Below, in pieces: positions 1-5,043 of a DNA stretch of 6,045 nucleotides (positions are counted from its first letter, which is position 1; each line of letters begins with the position of its first letter). The position numbers and the translations under genes were made by a program. This stretch comes from Deltaproteobacteria bacterium (lineage in GTDB: Bacteria > JAMCPX01), in assembly GCA_023489065.1 (NCBI GenBank), contig JAMDCL010000128.1, positions 4,541-10,585 of the forward strand, written 5' to 3'. The notes beneath the pieces are model-generated. The model saw only the letters and a list, made by a program, of their open reading frames with translations, was not told where the DNA came from and ran no database searches.

Positions 1-399
1 AAGGGCAGGGGGTTGCGGCGGTTCGGCATCCAGGGACAGTATTCCGGAAAAACCGGTACGACGAACGATTTCAGGGACACCTGGTTTGCGGGATACACGC
101 CGGATGTCGTTGCCGTTGACTGGCTGGGCTATGACAACGAGGCAAGGATCGGGGTTCCGGCTGCAGCAGTGGCTTTGCCGGTTGTCGGCAGATTTCTCGG
201 CATGTATACGCACCGGTACGGAGGTAAAGACTTCCCCGTTCCCCCGGGCATAAAGTTCGCCTGCGTTGACCGCTCCACGGGCTTGAGCGGCAGGAATATA
301 ACGGATTGTGTTCGGGCCGCGTTCATATCCGGGACAGAACCAAACAAGGGTGCCATAAACAGTATCATGGACTGGTTCAAACATTTGTTCCACAAATAA
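1..399 (+). CDS. Penicillin-binding protein 1A-like transpeptidase, C-terminal part (5' truncated by window)
   Basis: This is the C-terminal 132 residues of a class A penicillin-binding protein, which polymerises glycan strands and cross-links peptidoglycan on the outer face of the inner membrane. The frame is open from base 1, so the gene starts upstream; the glycosyltransferase domain and the SxxK and SxN motifs are outside the window. Visible is the third active-site motif of the transpeptidase, GKTGTTNDFRDTWFAGYTPD (residues 16-35 of the fragment, Lys17-Thr18-Gly19), a block typical of PBP1A. It is followed by the usual VDWLGYDN strand and a tail with VPPGIKFACVDRSTGLSG and ISGTEPN, the latter matching the 'PGTEP' ending of the family. 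Two cysteines about 17 residues apart in this tail could form a periplasmic disulfide. It lacks the long proline-rich tail some relatives have. PBP1A rather than PBP1B/1C is the best fit. No convincing terminator was seen after the stop. Confidence 0.9.
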   Translation, partial: KGRGLRRFGIQGQYSGKTGTTNDFRDTWFAGYTPDVVAVDWLGYDNEARIGVPAAAVALPVVGRFLGMYTHRYGGKDFPVPPGIKFACVDRSTGLSGRNITDCVRAAFISGTEPNKGAINSIMDWFKHLFHK

Positions 400-567
400 A
401 GCCCTTAGAAAATCAAGCTGTTCCCGGTTCCCAATATCTTAGACTGAGAGGATTCTGAGTGTAGATAAAAAAAGTGCTATAGTTTCTTGCTGGGTAATTT
501 GAAGCGAGAGGCGGAAAATAGAGACAACAGCAGGATTTAGAGAATACCGCACAACCGTCCTTTTTTA

Positions 568-576
568 TGGTATAAT
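568..576 (+). promoter_or_regulatory. Extended -10 promoter of the C69 peptidase gene
   Basis: The sequence TGGTATAAT is a perfect TGnTATAAT extended -10 element, with the hexamer at 571-576. No good -35 hexamer lies 16-18 bp upstream (CGCACA or similar), which fits extended -10 promoters. Transcription would start near 583, giving a short leader of about 25 nt. The -10 lies inside a short inverted repeat (ATGG...CCAT, 567-581), which could be an operator half-site pair or chance. Confidence 0.6.
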
Positions 577-595
577 GCCATCTTATAAGCCGTGA

Positions 596-601
596 AAGGA
601 G
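596..601 (+). promoter_or_regulatory. Shine-Dalgarno of the C69 peptidase gene
   Basis: AAGGAG lies 6 nt upstream of the ATG at 608, an ideal spacing. It fixes that start, which also places the catalytic cysteine directly after the initiator Met. Confidence 0.8.
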
Positions 602-607
602 ACTGTC

Positions 608-1954
608 ATGTGTGATACAATCGTTGCTACTGCAAAGGCAACCGCCGATGGAACTGTCATACTTGCAAAGAACAGCGACAGGGAAGCCAATGAAGCCCAG
701 CTTTGGAAGTACATTGCCCGGCGATCCTATGCCTCCAACGCACAACTCCAGTGTACCTATATTTCCATCCCCCAGATAAAGGAAACCAATGAGATGTTTC
801 TGTCAAAGCCGTTTTGGATGTGGGGTGGCGAGATGGGTGCAAACGCCAGGGGGCTTGCCATTGGCAATGAAGCGGTTTTTACAAAAGAACCGTATGAAAA
901 AACGGGACTGCTCGGCATGGATTTAATACGCCTTGCACTTGAGCGGTGCAGCAGCGCCTATGACGCGCTCATGTTAACCACGGAGCTTATCGAAAGGCAT
1001 GGGCAGGGCGGCAACGGCGGCATGGCACATAAGCTCTATTATCACAATTCATTTATTTTTGCCGATACCAACGAAGCCTACGTCCTTGAAACCGCGAACA
1101 AACACTGGACGGCCGTTAAAGTCGACGGTGTCAGAAGCATATCGAACGGACTCACGATTGAAGAGGCGTTTGACTATTCTTCAAAAGGCATCCAGGACTA
1201 TGCTCGTCAAAAAGGGTATCTGAAAAAAGGGCAGACGTTTAATTTCAGAAAGTGCTTTTCTGATACCCTGTACACCCGTTTTTCACGATGTTCGGACAGG
1301 CAAACCCGTACCACTGCATGCGCCCTGCGCGATACTGCGTTCCTGACCCCGAAGAAAATGTTTGCCATCCTCCGGGATCACGGAAACAGCGATACGCCAT
1401 TGTCTCCGGACAAAACATCCATGGGTACCGTTTGTATGCATGCATCGTTCGGGCCGCTGCGCACGAGTCAATCGGTTGCCGCTTTTGTCGCACACCTGCG
1501 TAAGGACGCGCCTGTTTTCTGGGCAACGGGTTCATCGGCGACCTGTACCAGTGTTTTTATGCCGTTCTATCTTACCGGTAAGGAGATAGATTATTTCCCT
1601 GCCGAAGAAACCGGTACCTATTCACCGGCATCATACTGGTGGATGCATGAAAAGATCCACCGCCAGGCAATCTTCAAATGGGACTTCTTCCAGAAAAATA
1701 TTGTTCCTGACAGGAAAGCATTGGAGGATGAGTTCGTTGCAAAGGAACAGGAAATCAACAAGAAGAAGAACACTCCTCTGCAAAAGTATTTTGATTTTTC
1801 GCGGTCCTGCGTTGGAAAGGTACTGGATGTTCACGGGAAATGGGAAAAAGAATTGAAAGAAGCTCCGTATTCCAAAACGAAGACCACTTTCAAGCTTTTC
1901 TGGAACGCGCAGACGAAAAAGGCCCATCTGAACGACAGCGGCACCACACCTTAA
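608..1954 (+). CDS. Secernin-like C69 family peptidase (Ntn hydrolase)
   Basis: This 448-residue protein belongs to peptidase family C69, secernin branch. The family has an N-terminal nucleophile fold in which an exposed N-terminal cysteine is the catalytic residue. Here the protein begins Met-Cys-Asp-Thr, so Met removal alone would expose Cys2; no propeptide or signal peptide is present, and a cytoplasmic location is inferred. Family hallmarks in order: ILAKNSDREANEAQ (18-31), MWGGEMGANARGLAIGNEAV (71-90), LLGMDLIRLALERCSSA (101-117), ERHGQGGNGG (129-138), FADTNEAYVLETANKHW (151-167), GVRSISNGL (174-182), GTVCMHAS (273-280) and the WATGSSATCTSVFMPFY stretch (305-321). The last 90 residues are lysine-rich and charged, making it somewhat longer than typical secernins. 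Substrate is unknown; dipeptidase annotations in this family are often by homology only. It stands alone between pbp and etfB, with its own promoter and ribosome binding site. Confidence 0.88.
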   Translation: MCDTIVATAKATADGTVILAKNSDREANEAQLWKYIARRSYASNAQLQCTYISIPQIKETNEMFLSKPFWMWGGEMGANARGLAIGNEAVFTKEPYEKTGLLGMDLIRLALERCSSAYDALMLTTELIERHGQGGNGGMAHKLYYHNSFIFADTNEAYVLETANKHWTAVKVDGVRSISNGLTIEEAFDYSSKGIQDYARQKGYLKKGQTFNFRKCFSDTLYTRFSRCSDRQTRTTACALRDTAFLTPKKMFAILRDHGNSDTPLSPDKTSMGTVCMHASFGPLRTSQSVAAFVAHLRKDAPVFWATGSSATCTSVFMPFYLTGKEIDYFPAEETGTYSPASYWWMHEKIHRQAIFKWDFFQKNIVPDRKALEDEFVAKEQEINKKKNTPLQKYFDFSRSCVGKVLDVHGKWEKELKEAPYSKTKTTFKLFWNAQTKKAHLNDSGTTP

Positions 1955-1979
1955 CGCGCCTGCGCGTCCTTCAATTTTT
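1954..1979 (+). terminator. Possible weak terminator after the C69 gene
   Basis: ACGCG (1954-1958) and CGCGT (1963-1967) form a 5-bp GC-rich stem with a CCTG loop, overlapping the stop codon by one base. A run of five Ts (1975-1979) follows, but only after 7 nt. The stem is short and the gap long, so this is tentative. Confidence 0.25.
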
Positions 1980-2046
1980 AAGAATGGAGCGTGAAATCAC
2001 AAAAAACCAAAACAGTCGGACGTATCCGCCGGAACCCCTTTCTATA

Positions 2047-2065
2047 GAAGGGCAGGCCTTTTTGT
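2047..2065 (+). terminator. Possible weak terminator-like hairpin upstream of etfB
   Basis: Within the 128-bp gap before etfB, GAAGG and CCTTT bracket a GCAGG loop, and the 3' arm runs into a stretch of five Ts. A competing hairpin CCCTT/AAGGG (around the palindrome TTCTATAGAA) lies just upstream and uses the same bases. Either could end the C69 transcript or shape the etfB leader. No convincing promoter or strong Shine-Dalgarno for etfB was found here. Confidence 0.2.
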
Positions 2066-2082
2066 GATAAAGACGATGGTGT

Positions 2083-2832
2083 ATGAAGATACTGGTGTGC
2101 GTAAAACAGGTGACTGTGCCGGGGACGCATCCGGCTGCGAACAAGCCCCCCACGGAGTTCCGGATCAACAGTTATGACGAGTATGCACTTGAAGAAGCGC
2201 TGCTGTTGAAAGAGCGTATCGAAAAAACGGCGGTGCACGCCGTTTCTGCCGGACCGGAAAGGGTTACTGCGGTTATCAGGCGTGCAATGGAAATGGGTGC
2301 AGACCAGGGCATACATATCAAATATGAAAAAGAAGAGCAGCTCACGCCGTATCAGGTTGCATCGCTGATTGCATCGTATGCGCGGGATCGACAGTACGAT
2401 ATTATTCTGACCGGCGTCATGGCAGATGACGATATGCAGATGCAGACGGGGCAGATGATTGCCGGGATACTCGGTTATCCGTACGCATCGTCTGTCGTCA
2501 GTCACGAGATAAGAAAGGACAGTATGATGTACGTTGAAAGGGAGTGCGATGCACGGCAGAGGCAGTGCCTTGAAATAGAGATGCCCTGTGTGCTTACCAT
2601 ACAGTCGGGCATCAACAGACCGCGCTATCCATCGCTTTCGAATATCCTGAGAGCAAAACAGCAGGAGATTAAATCCATCAAGATCCTTGATCCGGATCTG
2701 CCACAGGCCCGGGAAACAACCATACGGCTGTTTTCGCCCGAAATACAACCCAAAGGGATTTTCCTGCAGGGCACTCGGAGGGAAAAAGCGGTACAACTGC
2801 TCGAAATTCTGCATGAGAAAGGCCTTCTCTGA
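2083..2832 (+). CDS. etfB: Electron transfer flavoprotein beta subunit
   Basis: This 249-residue protein is the beta subunit of a soluble heterodimeric flavoprotein that carries electrons from acyl-CoA and related dehydrogenases to a quinone-linked oxidoreductase. It starts MKILVCVKQV, the standard family start, and has the conserved SYDEYALEEALLLKE (30-44), MGADQGIHI (71-79) and nucleotide-binding segment (108-133). That segment contains DDDMQMQTGQM, which resembles the AMP-binding DDDCNQTGQM of human ETFB more than the GD..QVGPE version of many bifurcating Etfs; the usual KQ before the aspartates is VM here. PRYPSLSNI (180-188) corresponds to the recognition loop, with Leu185 matching the leucine known to dock into partner dehydrogenases. 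Length is normal. The ribosome binding site is poor (GATGGTG only). Its last 10 codons and stop lie in the first copy of a 35-bp tandem duplication. etfA follows 49 nt downstream. Confidence 0.93.
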   Translation: MKILVCVKQVTVPGTHPAANKPPTEFRINSYDEYALEEALLLKERIEKTAVHAVSAGPERVTAVIRRAMEMGADQGIHIKYEKEEQLTPYQVASLIASYARDRQYDIILTGVMADDDMQMQTGQMIAGILGYPYASSVVSHEIRKDSMMYVERECDARQRQCLEIEMPCVLTIQSGINRPRYPSLSNILRAKQQEIKSIKILDPDLPQARETTIRLFSPEIQPKGIFLQGTRREKAVQLLEILHEKGLL

Positions 2833-2871
2833 AGGACGAAATTCTGCATGAGAAAGGCCTTCTCTGAAGGA
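2802..2871. repeat. Perfect 35-bp tandem duplication at the etfB/etfA junction
   Basis: Bases 2802-2836 and 2837-2871 are identical copies, head to tail. Copy 1 holds the last codons and TGA stop of etfB plus a GAAGGA; copy 2 is untranslated with respect to etfB and its GAAGGA is the only Shine-Dalgarno for etfA. Each copy can fold two mutually exclusive hairpins: GAGAA/TTCTC around AGGCC, or CCTTC/GAAGG around TCT; the second buries the GAAGG. Without one copy the intergenic gap would be 14 nt, a usual coupled arrangement, so the duplication looks recent. Confidence 0.97.
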
Positions 2872-2892
2872 ACATGCATGCATGAAAGATAA
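2848..2892 (+). other. 14-codon mini-ORF created by the duplication, overlapping the etfA start
   Basis: ATG at 2848 opens a frame encoding MRKAFSEGTCMHER, ending at TAA 2890-2892, inside etfA and out of frame with it. A GAAGGA from the first repeat copy lies 11 nt upstream. Translation through it would melt the hairpin over the etfA Shine-Dalgarno. The ORF is short and may be chance; it is recorded because of its position. Confidence 0.2.
2866..2884 (+). promoter_or_regulatory. etfA translation start region: SD followed by (CATG)3
   Basis: GAAGGA (2866-2871) is followed by CATGCATGCATG (2873-2884), giving ATGs at 2874, 2878 and 2882 in three frames. Only 2882 opens etfA; it is 10 nt from the SD, longer than optimal. 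The ATG at 2878 has the best spacing (6 nt) but reads MHER then stop, and 2874 reads MHA then a TGA overlapping the etfA ATG. This choice of start rests on the reading frame, not on spacing. Confidence 0.7.
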
Positions 2893-3886
2893 GATCGCGG
2901 TCATAGCCCAGCATGCAGACAACAGGATCGATCCTGCTACGTATGAGGCCGTATCCTGTGCCCAGGAGTTATGTGCGGGAGAGACTTCCTGCATTCAAAT
3001 TATCGTTCCGGGGAACCGGGTAGAAAAGGTTGCGCAGGAAATAACCGGGGAAACAGGTATTGACACCATAGCCCTTGAAAACGAGCTCCTGAAAATTTAC
3101 AACGCAGAAGCATACACATCAGCTCTCGTCACTTTTTTCAGGCAACGGGCGCCCGGCTATATTCTTATACCGCATACATCCGTGGGCTACGACTTCGCCC
3201 CGCTGCTTGCCATCAAACTCGAGGCATCCTGCATAACGGCGGTGAAGCAGGTAAACACCACAGGTGTGACGACGTCATTCGTGCGTGAGGTCTTTGACGG
3301 AAGGCTTTACGCCGAGGTTGTTTCGAAAACAAAAACCACGGTGATCACGACCCAGCCCGGTGCCTGGCAGCCCCTCAGCAGGCAACCGGGCAAAAGCGGC
3401 GTCGTGGAGATAAGGAACGTAATGGTTGACCCCGGGAAAACCAGGACTGTCGCATTCAGAAAGTCGGATTATCAAGGGGCAGCTCTTGCAAACAGCGATG
3501 TTATCGTATCCGCAGGAAGGGGCATCGGGAAAAAAGAGAACCTGTCTTTGATAGAGGAAGTTGCAAAACTATTTTCCCGATCTGCCCTCGGCTGTTCGAG
3601 GGCAGTGTGCGATGCCGGATGGCTTGAATACAGCCACCAGGTGGGAATGACCGGTACGACGGTATCGCCGAAGCTTTATTTCGCAATCGGTATATCCGGA
3701 GCAGTACAACATATCGCCGGCATCAAGGGTGCACAGACGCTTGTTGCGGTCAACAGTGATCCTGCCGCGAGGGTTTTCACGATCGCGGATTATTGTATCG
3801 TGGATGACCTGACGCAGTTCATACCCACCCTTGTGGAGGAATACCAAAAAAAGTTCGGCTCCTCCTTAACCCGAAAAATGCAATAA
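2882..3886 (+). CDS. etfA: Electron transfer flavoprotein alpha subunit
   Basis: This 334-residue protein is the FAD-carrying alpha subunit and partner of the upstream etfB product. The N-terminal domain (about 1-190) is typical and carries no ferredoxin-like iron-sulfur extension. The C-terminal FAD domain (about 204-320) shows VIVSAGRGIGKKENL (207-221), SRAVCDAGW (239-247), QVGMTGTTVSPKLY (253-266), GISGAVQHIAG (270-280) and VAVNSDP (288-294) with ADYCIVDDL (302-310). Arg240, Thr257 and His277 match flavin-contacting positions of human ETFA; the usual Gln in QVGQTG is Met256 here. It lacks the Etf:quinone oxidoreductase or acyl-CoA dehydrogenase neighbours often seen. The final residues (RKMQ) and stop are encoded by the left inverted repeat of the element that follows; without that element the protein would end GSSLT. 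Confidence 0.94.
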   Translation: MKDKIAVIAQHADNRIDPATYEAVSCAQELCAGETSCIQIIVPGNRVEKVAQEITGETGIDTIALENELLKIYNAEAYTSALVTFFRQRAPGYILIPHTSVGYDFAPLLAIKLEASCITAVKQVNTTGVTTSFVREVFDGRLYAEVVSKTKTTVITTQPGAWQPLSRQPGKSGVVEIRNVMVDPGKTRTVAFRKSDYQGAALANSDVIVSAGRGIGKKENLSLIEEVAKLFSRSALGCSRAVCDAGWLEYSHQVGMTGTTVSPKLYFAIGISGAVQHIAGIKGAQTLVAVNSDPAARVFTIADYCIVDDLTQFIPTLVEEYQKKFGSSLTRKMQ

Positions 3887-4092
3887 GGAAGTTTCCTTAT
3901 TCGCTCAATCCCGCGATCCTCCTGATATCTTTACATTTCCTTATAGAAACGGGTTTTTAGTCCTCTGTAAGTTTATATGCTATTACCCGGAATGTTTTCC
4001 TCATCGGATTTTCGAAGAATACCTTCGTTTGACGCGGGCTTATCGCTCATTTCATAAACTTCCTTATTTTTCAATCGCATTTTTCTGGTTAA
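3866..4092. mobile_element. Candidate MITE-like insertion bounded by inverted repeats and TTAA
   Basis: The left arm 3866-3894 and right arm 4056-4092 are inverted copies: 16 terminal bases match with one mismatch (TTAACCCGAAAAATGC against TTAACCAGAAAAATGC), then the right arm has 8 extra bases, then 13 bases match perfectly (AATAAGGAAGTTT). A further CCCGCG (3910-3915) pairs with CGCGGG (4033-4038). If TTAA is a target duplication, the element is 3870-4088 (219 bp) with CC(C/A)GAAAAATGC ends. It holds no ORF and fills most of the 286-bp gap after etfA. TTAA plus CC/GG ends recalls piggyBac/IS1380-type elements, but that is inference and no transposase is present. The inverted repeats are certain; mobility is not shown. 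Confidence 0.5.
3882..3901. repeat. 9-bp perfect palindrome across the etfA stop codon
   Basis: AATAAGGAA and TTCCTTATT flank a GT, so the RNA could form an 8-bp stem with an AGTT loop right at the etfA stop. There is no T-tract behind it, so a classic terminator is unlikely. TTCCTTAT recurs at 3937-3944 and 4060-4067, the last followed by a TCAATCGC resembling the TCAATCCCGC at 3905-3914. Confidence 0.75.
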
Positions 4093-4098
4093 CATAAT
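4070..4098 (+). promoter_or_regulatory. Weak candidate promoter for the lipase gene
   Basis: CATAAT (4093-4098, five of six matches to the -10 consensus) lies 17 bp downstream of TTCAAT (4070-4075, three of six to -35). The -35 would come from the right arm of the inverted-repeat element and the -10 from just outside it. This is a weak sigma-70 match in an AT-rich stretch. Confidence 0.25.
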
Positions 4099-4114
4099 GT
4101 CGAGACGGGAGAAA

Positions 4115-4142
4115 ACCCTTTGCTTACGATCGCAAATGGGGT
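4115..4142 (+). promoter_or_regulatory. Stem-loop in the lipase gene leader
   Basis: TTTGC (4119-4123) pairs with GCAAA (4132-4136) around an 8-nt loop, and ACCC (4115-4118) can extend it by pairing with GGGT at 4139-4142, leaving TG (4137-4138) as a bulge. The GGGG at 4138-4141, the only purine-rich element before the leader ORF at 4153, would then be in the stem. No known riboswitch class was recognised. Confidence 0.35.
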
Positions 4143-4152
4143 AAGAGACATC

Positions 4153-4176
4153 ATGAGGACAAACCAGAGGCTATGA
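4153..4176 (+). other. 7-codon leader ORF overlapping the lipase start (ATGA)
   Basis: ATG at 4153 reads MRTNQRL and stops at TGA 4174-4176, overlapping the lipase ATG (4173-4175) in an ATGA arrangement typical of translational coupling. The lipase start has only AGAGG two bases upstream, too close for an ordinary Shine-Dalgarno, so re-initiation would help explain its translation. The ORF is very short and may be chance. Confidence 0.3.
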
Positions 4177-4946
4177 AAAAATCAAAACCAATACTACAGA
4201 AAATAGGCAGTGCGGCCGTGAAAACCGGCGTTATCGTAGGCAGTACGATCAGAGAGAACTATCAAAAGATAGACCCGGATGTTATTCGCCATCTGCTGCA
4301 GGTTCCCCTGCTCAGCTATTCGCTTTTCGTTTCAAGACATGAAACGATCGCTCCCGGCAAGCCGGACGGACATCCTCCTCTGATATTCGTCCACGGACTC
4401 GGCGGGAACAGGGGAAACTTCCTTCTCATGTCCTGGTACCTCTGGCTGCTTGGCAGAAAACGCAGTTACAAGATCCACTTCGACGCAGGACAGTCAATTC
4501 AGGACATGACCACGGCACTTGCGCATTTTATACGGGAAGTCCGGAAGGTCACCGGGCAAAAGCAGGTCGAAATCGTTGCACACAGCCTCGGCGGACTGGT
4601 TGCACGTATGGCAATCAAGAAATACAGGCTCTCGCACCATGTTAAGACCCTCATCACGCTGGGCAGCCCGCACCATGGTACGTACTCGGCACGCTACGCA
4701 AACACGGCAGCAACGAGAGATATCAGGCCAAACAGCAAATTCATAAAGGAGCTGGAAAAACAGCCCTGGCCAAAGGGTGTACGGGGTGTAACGTTCTGGA
4801 GCAGGAGCGATATCCTGATCATACCGCCAGAGTCGGCTGCTATGGACGGTACAACGCAGGTCGAGATTACACCGTTTACGCATTACAGTTACCTTATCGA
4901 TCCAAAAAGCTGGTCTGCCGTTCAACGTGCACTCGAGAACGTATAA
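4173..4946 (+). CDS. Alpha/beta-hydrolase, lipase/PGAP1-like esterase
   Basis: This 257-residue protein has the alpha/beta-hydrolase fold of triacylglycerol lipases and PGAP1-like esterases, which hydrolyse ester bonds in lipids. Residues 70-80 (LIFVHGLGGNR) supply the HG oxyanion loop. AHSLGG (136-141) is the nucleophile elbow with Ser138, followed by ITLGSPHHGT (161-170), a lipase hallmark. FWSRSDILIIPPESA (208-222) likely carries the acid Asp213, and PFTHYSY (234-240) the catalytic His237, so the triad appears complete. The first 65 residues are a basic and mildly hydrophobic extension (IGSAAVKTGVIVGS) that does not look like a cleavable signal peptide, so the location is unclear; cytoplasmic or membrane-associated is likely. 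No foldase or secretion gene is adjacent. Substrate is unknown. The start is the only plausible Met before residue 86. Confidence 0.85.
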   Translation: MKKSKPILQKIGSAAVKTGVIVGSTIRENYQKIDPDVIRHLLQVPLLSYSLFVSRHETIAPGKPDGHPPLIFVHGLGGNRGNFLLMSWYLWLLGRKRSYKIHFDAGQSIQDMTTALAHFIREVRKVTGQKQVEIVAHSLGGLVARMAIKKYRLSHHVKTLITLGSPHHGTYSARYANTAATRDIRPNSKFIKELEKQPWPKGVRGVTFWSRSDILIIPPESAAMDGTTQVEITPFTHYSYLIDPKSWSAVQRALENV

Positions 4947-4987
4947 AACCCCCGTGAGCACGTGCCCCGATCGACGGAAAACCGCAC

Positions 4988-5003
4988 ATGTCTTTTTAGA
5001 CAT
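4988..5003 (+). other. Perfect 6-bp hairpin between lipase and PilZ genes
   Basis: ATGTCT and AGACAT flank a TTTT loop, followed by the pyrimidine-rich CTTCCCGCTTTTA. It may be a weak terminator for the lipase gene, but the stem is AT-rich and the T-run is interrupted. A GCACGTGC palindrome at 4958-4965 lies upstream in the same 97-bp gap. Confidence 0.35.
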
Positions 5004-5023
5004 CTTCCCGCTTTTATGATAAT
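4995..5023 (+). promoter_or_regulatory. Candidate promoter for the PilZ gene
   Basis: TTTAGA (4995-5000, four of six matches) and GATAAT (5018-5023, five of six) are 17 bp apart. Transcription would start near 5030, giving a leader of about 14 nt that still contains the AGGAG at 5033-5037. Confidence 0.35.
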
Positions 5024-5043
5024 AACACATTCAGGAGTGGACT

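Noticed and set aside
413..745. Minus-strand open frame covering the 208-bp gap before the C69 gene
   Set aside because: It has no recognisable domain, overlaps the well-supported 5' end and promoter of the C69 gene, and has a composition (many Cys, Ser, Tyr) unlike the real genes here.
1991..2000. GTGAAATCAC as a CRP/FNR-type operator
   Set aside because: The half-sites GTGA/TCAC are separated by 2 nt, not the 6 nt of a CRP site or the 4 nt of an FNR site.
2802..2871. CRISPR or other repeat array
   Set aside because: There are only two copies, directly abutting with no spacer, and one copy is coding sequence; it is a simple tandem duplication.
1978..2994. Long minus-strand open frame (338 codons) opposite etfB and the start of etfA
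   Set aside because: It is antisense to confidently identified etfB/etfA, resembles no family, is rich in Cys, His and Arg as antisense shadows are, and repeats itself where the 35-bp duplication lies.
4013..4030. CGAAG/CTTCG hairpin followed by TTT as the etfA terminator
   Set aside because: The stem is 5 bp with only three Ts behind it and lies over 120 nt after the stop, inside the inverted-repeat element; too weak to call.
4494..5030. Minus-strand 178-codon open frame opposite the lipase gene
   Set aside because: It is an antisense shadow of the lipase catalytic region, with no domain match and no ribosome binding site noticed.
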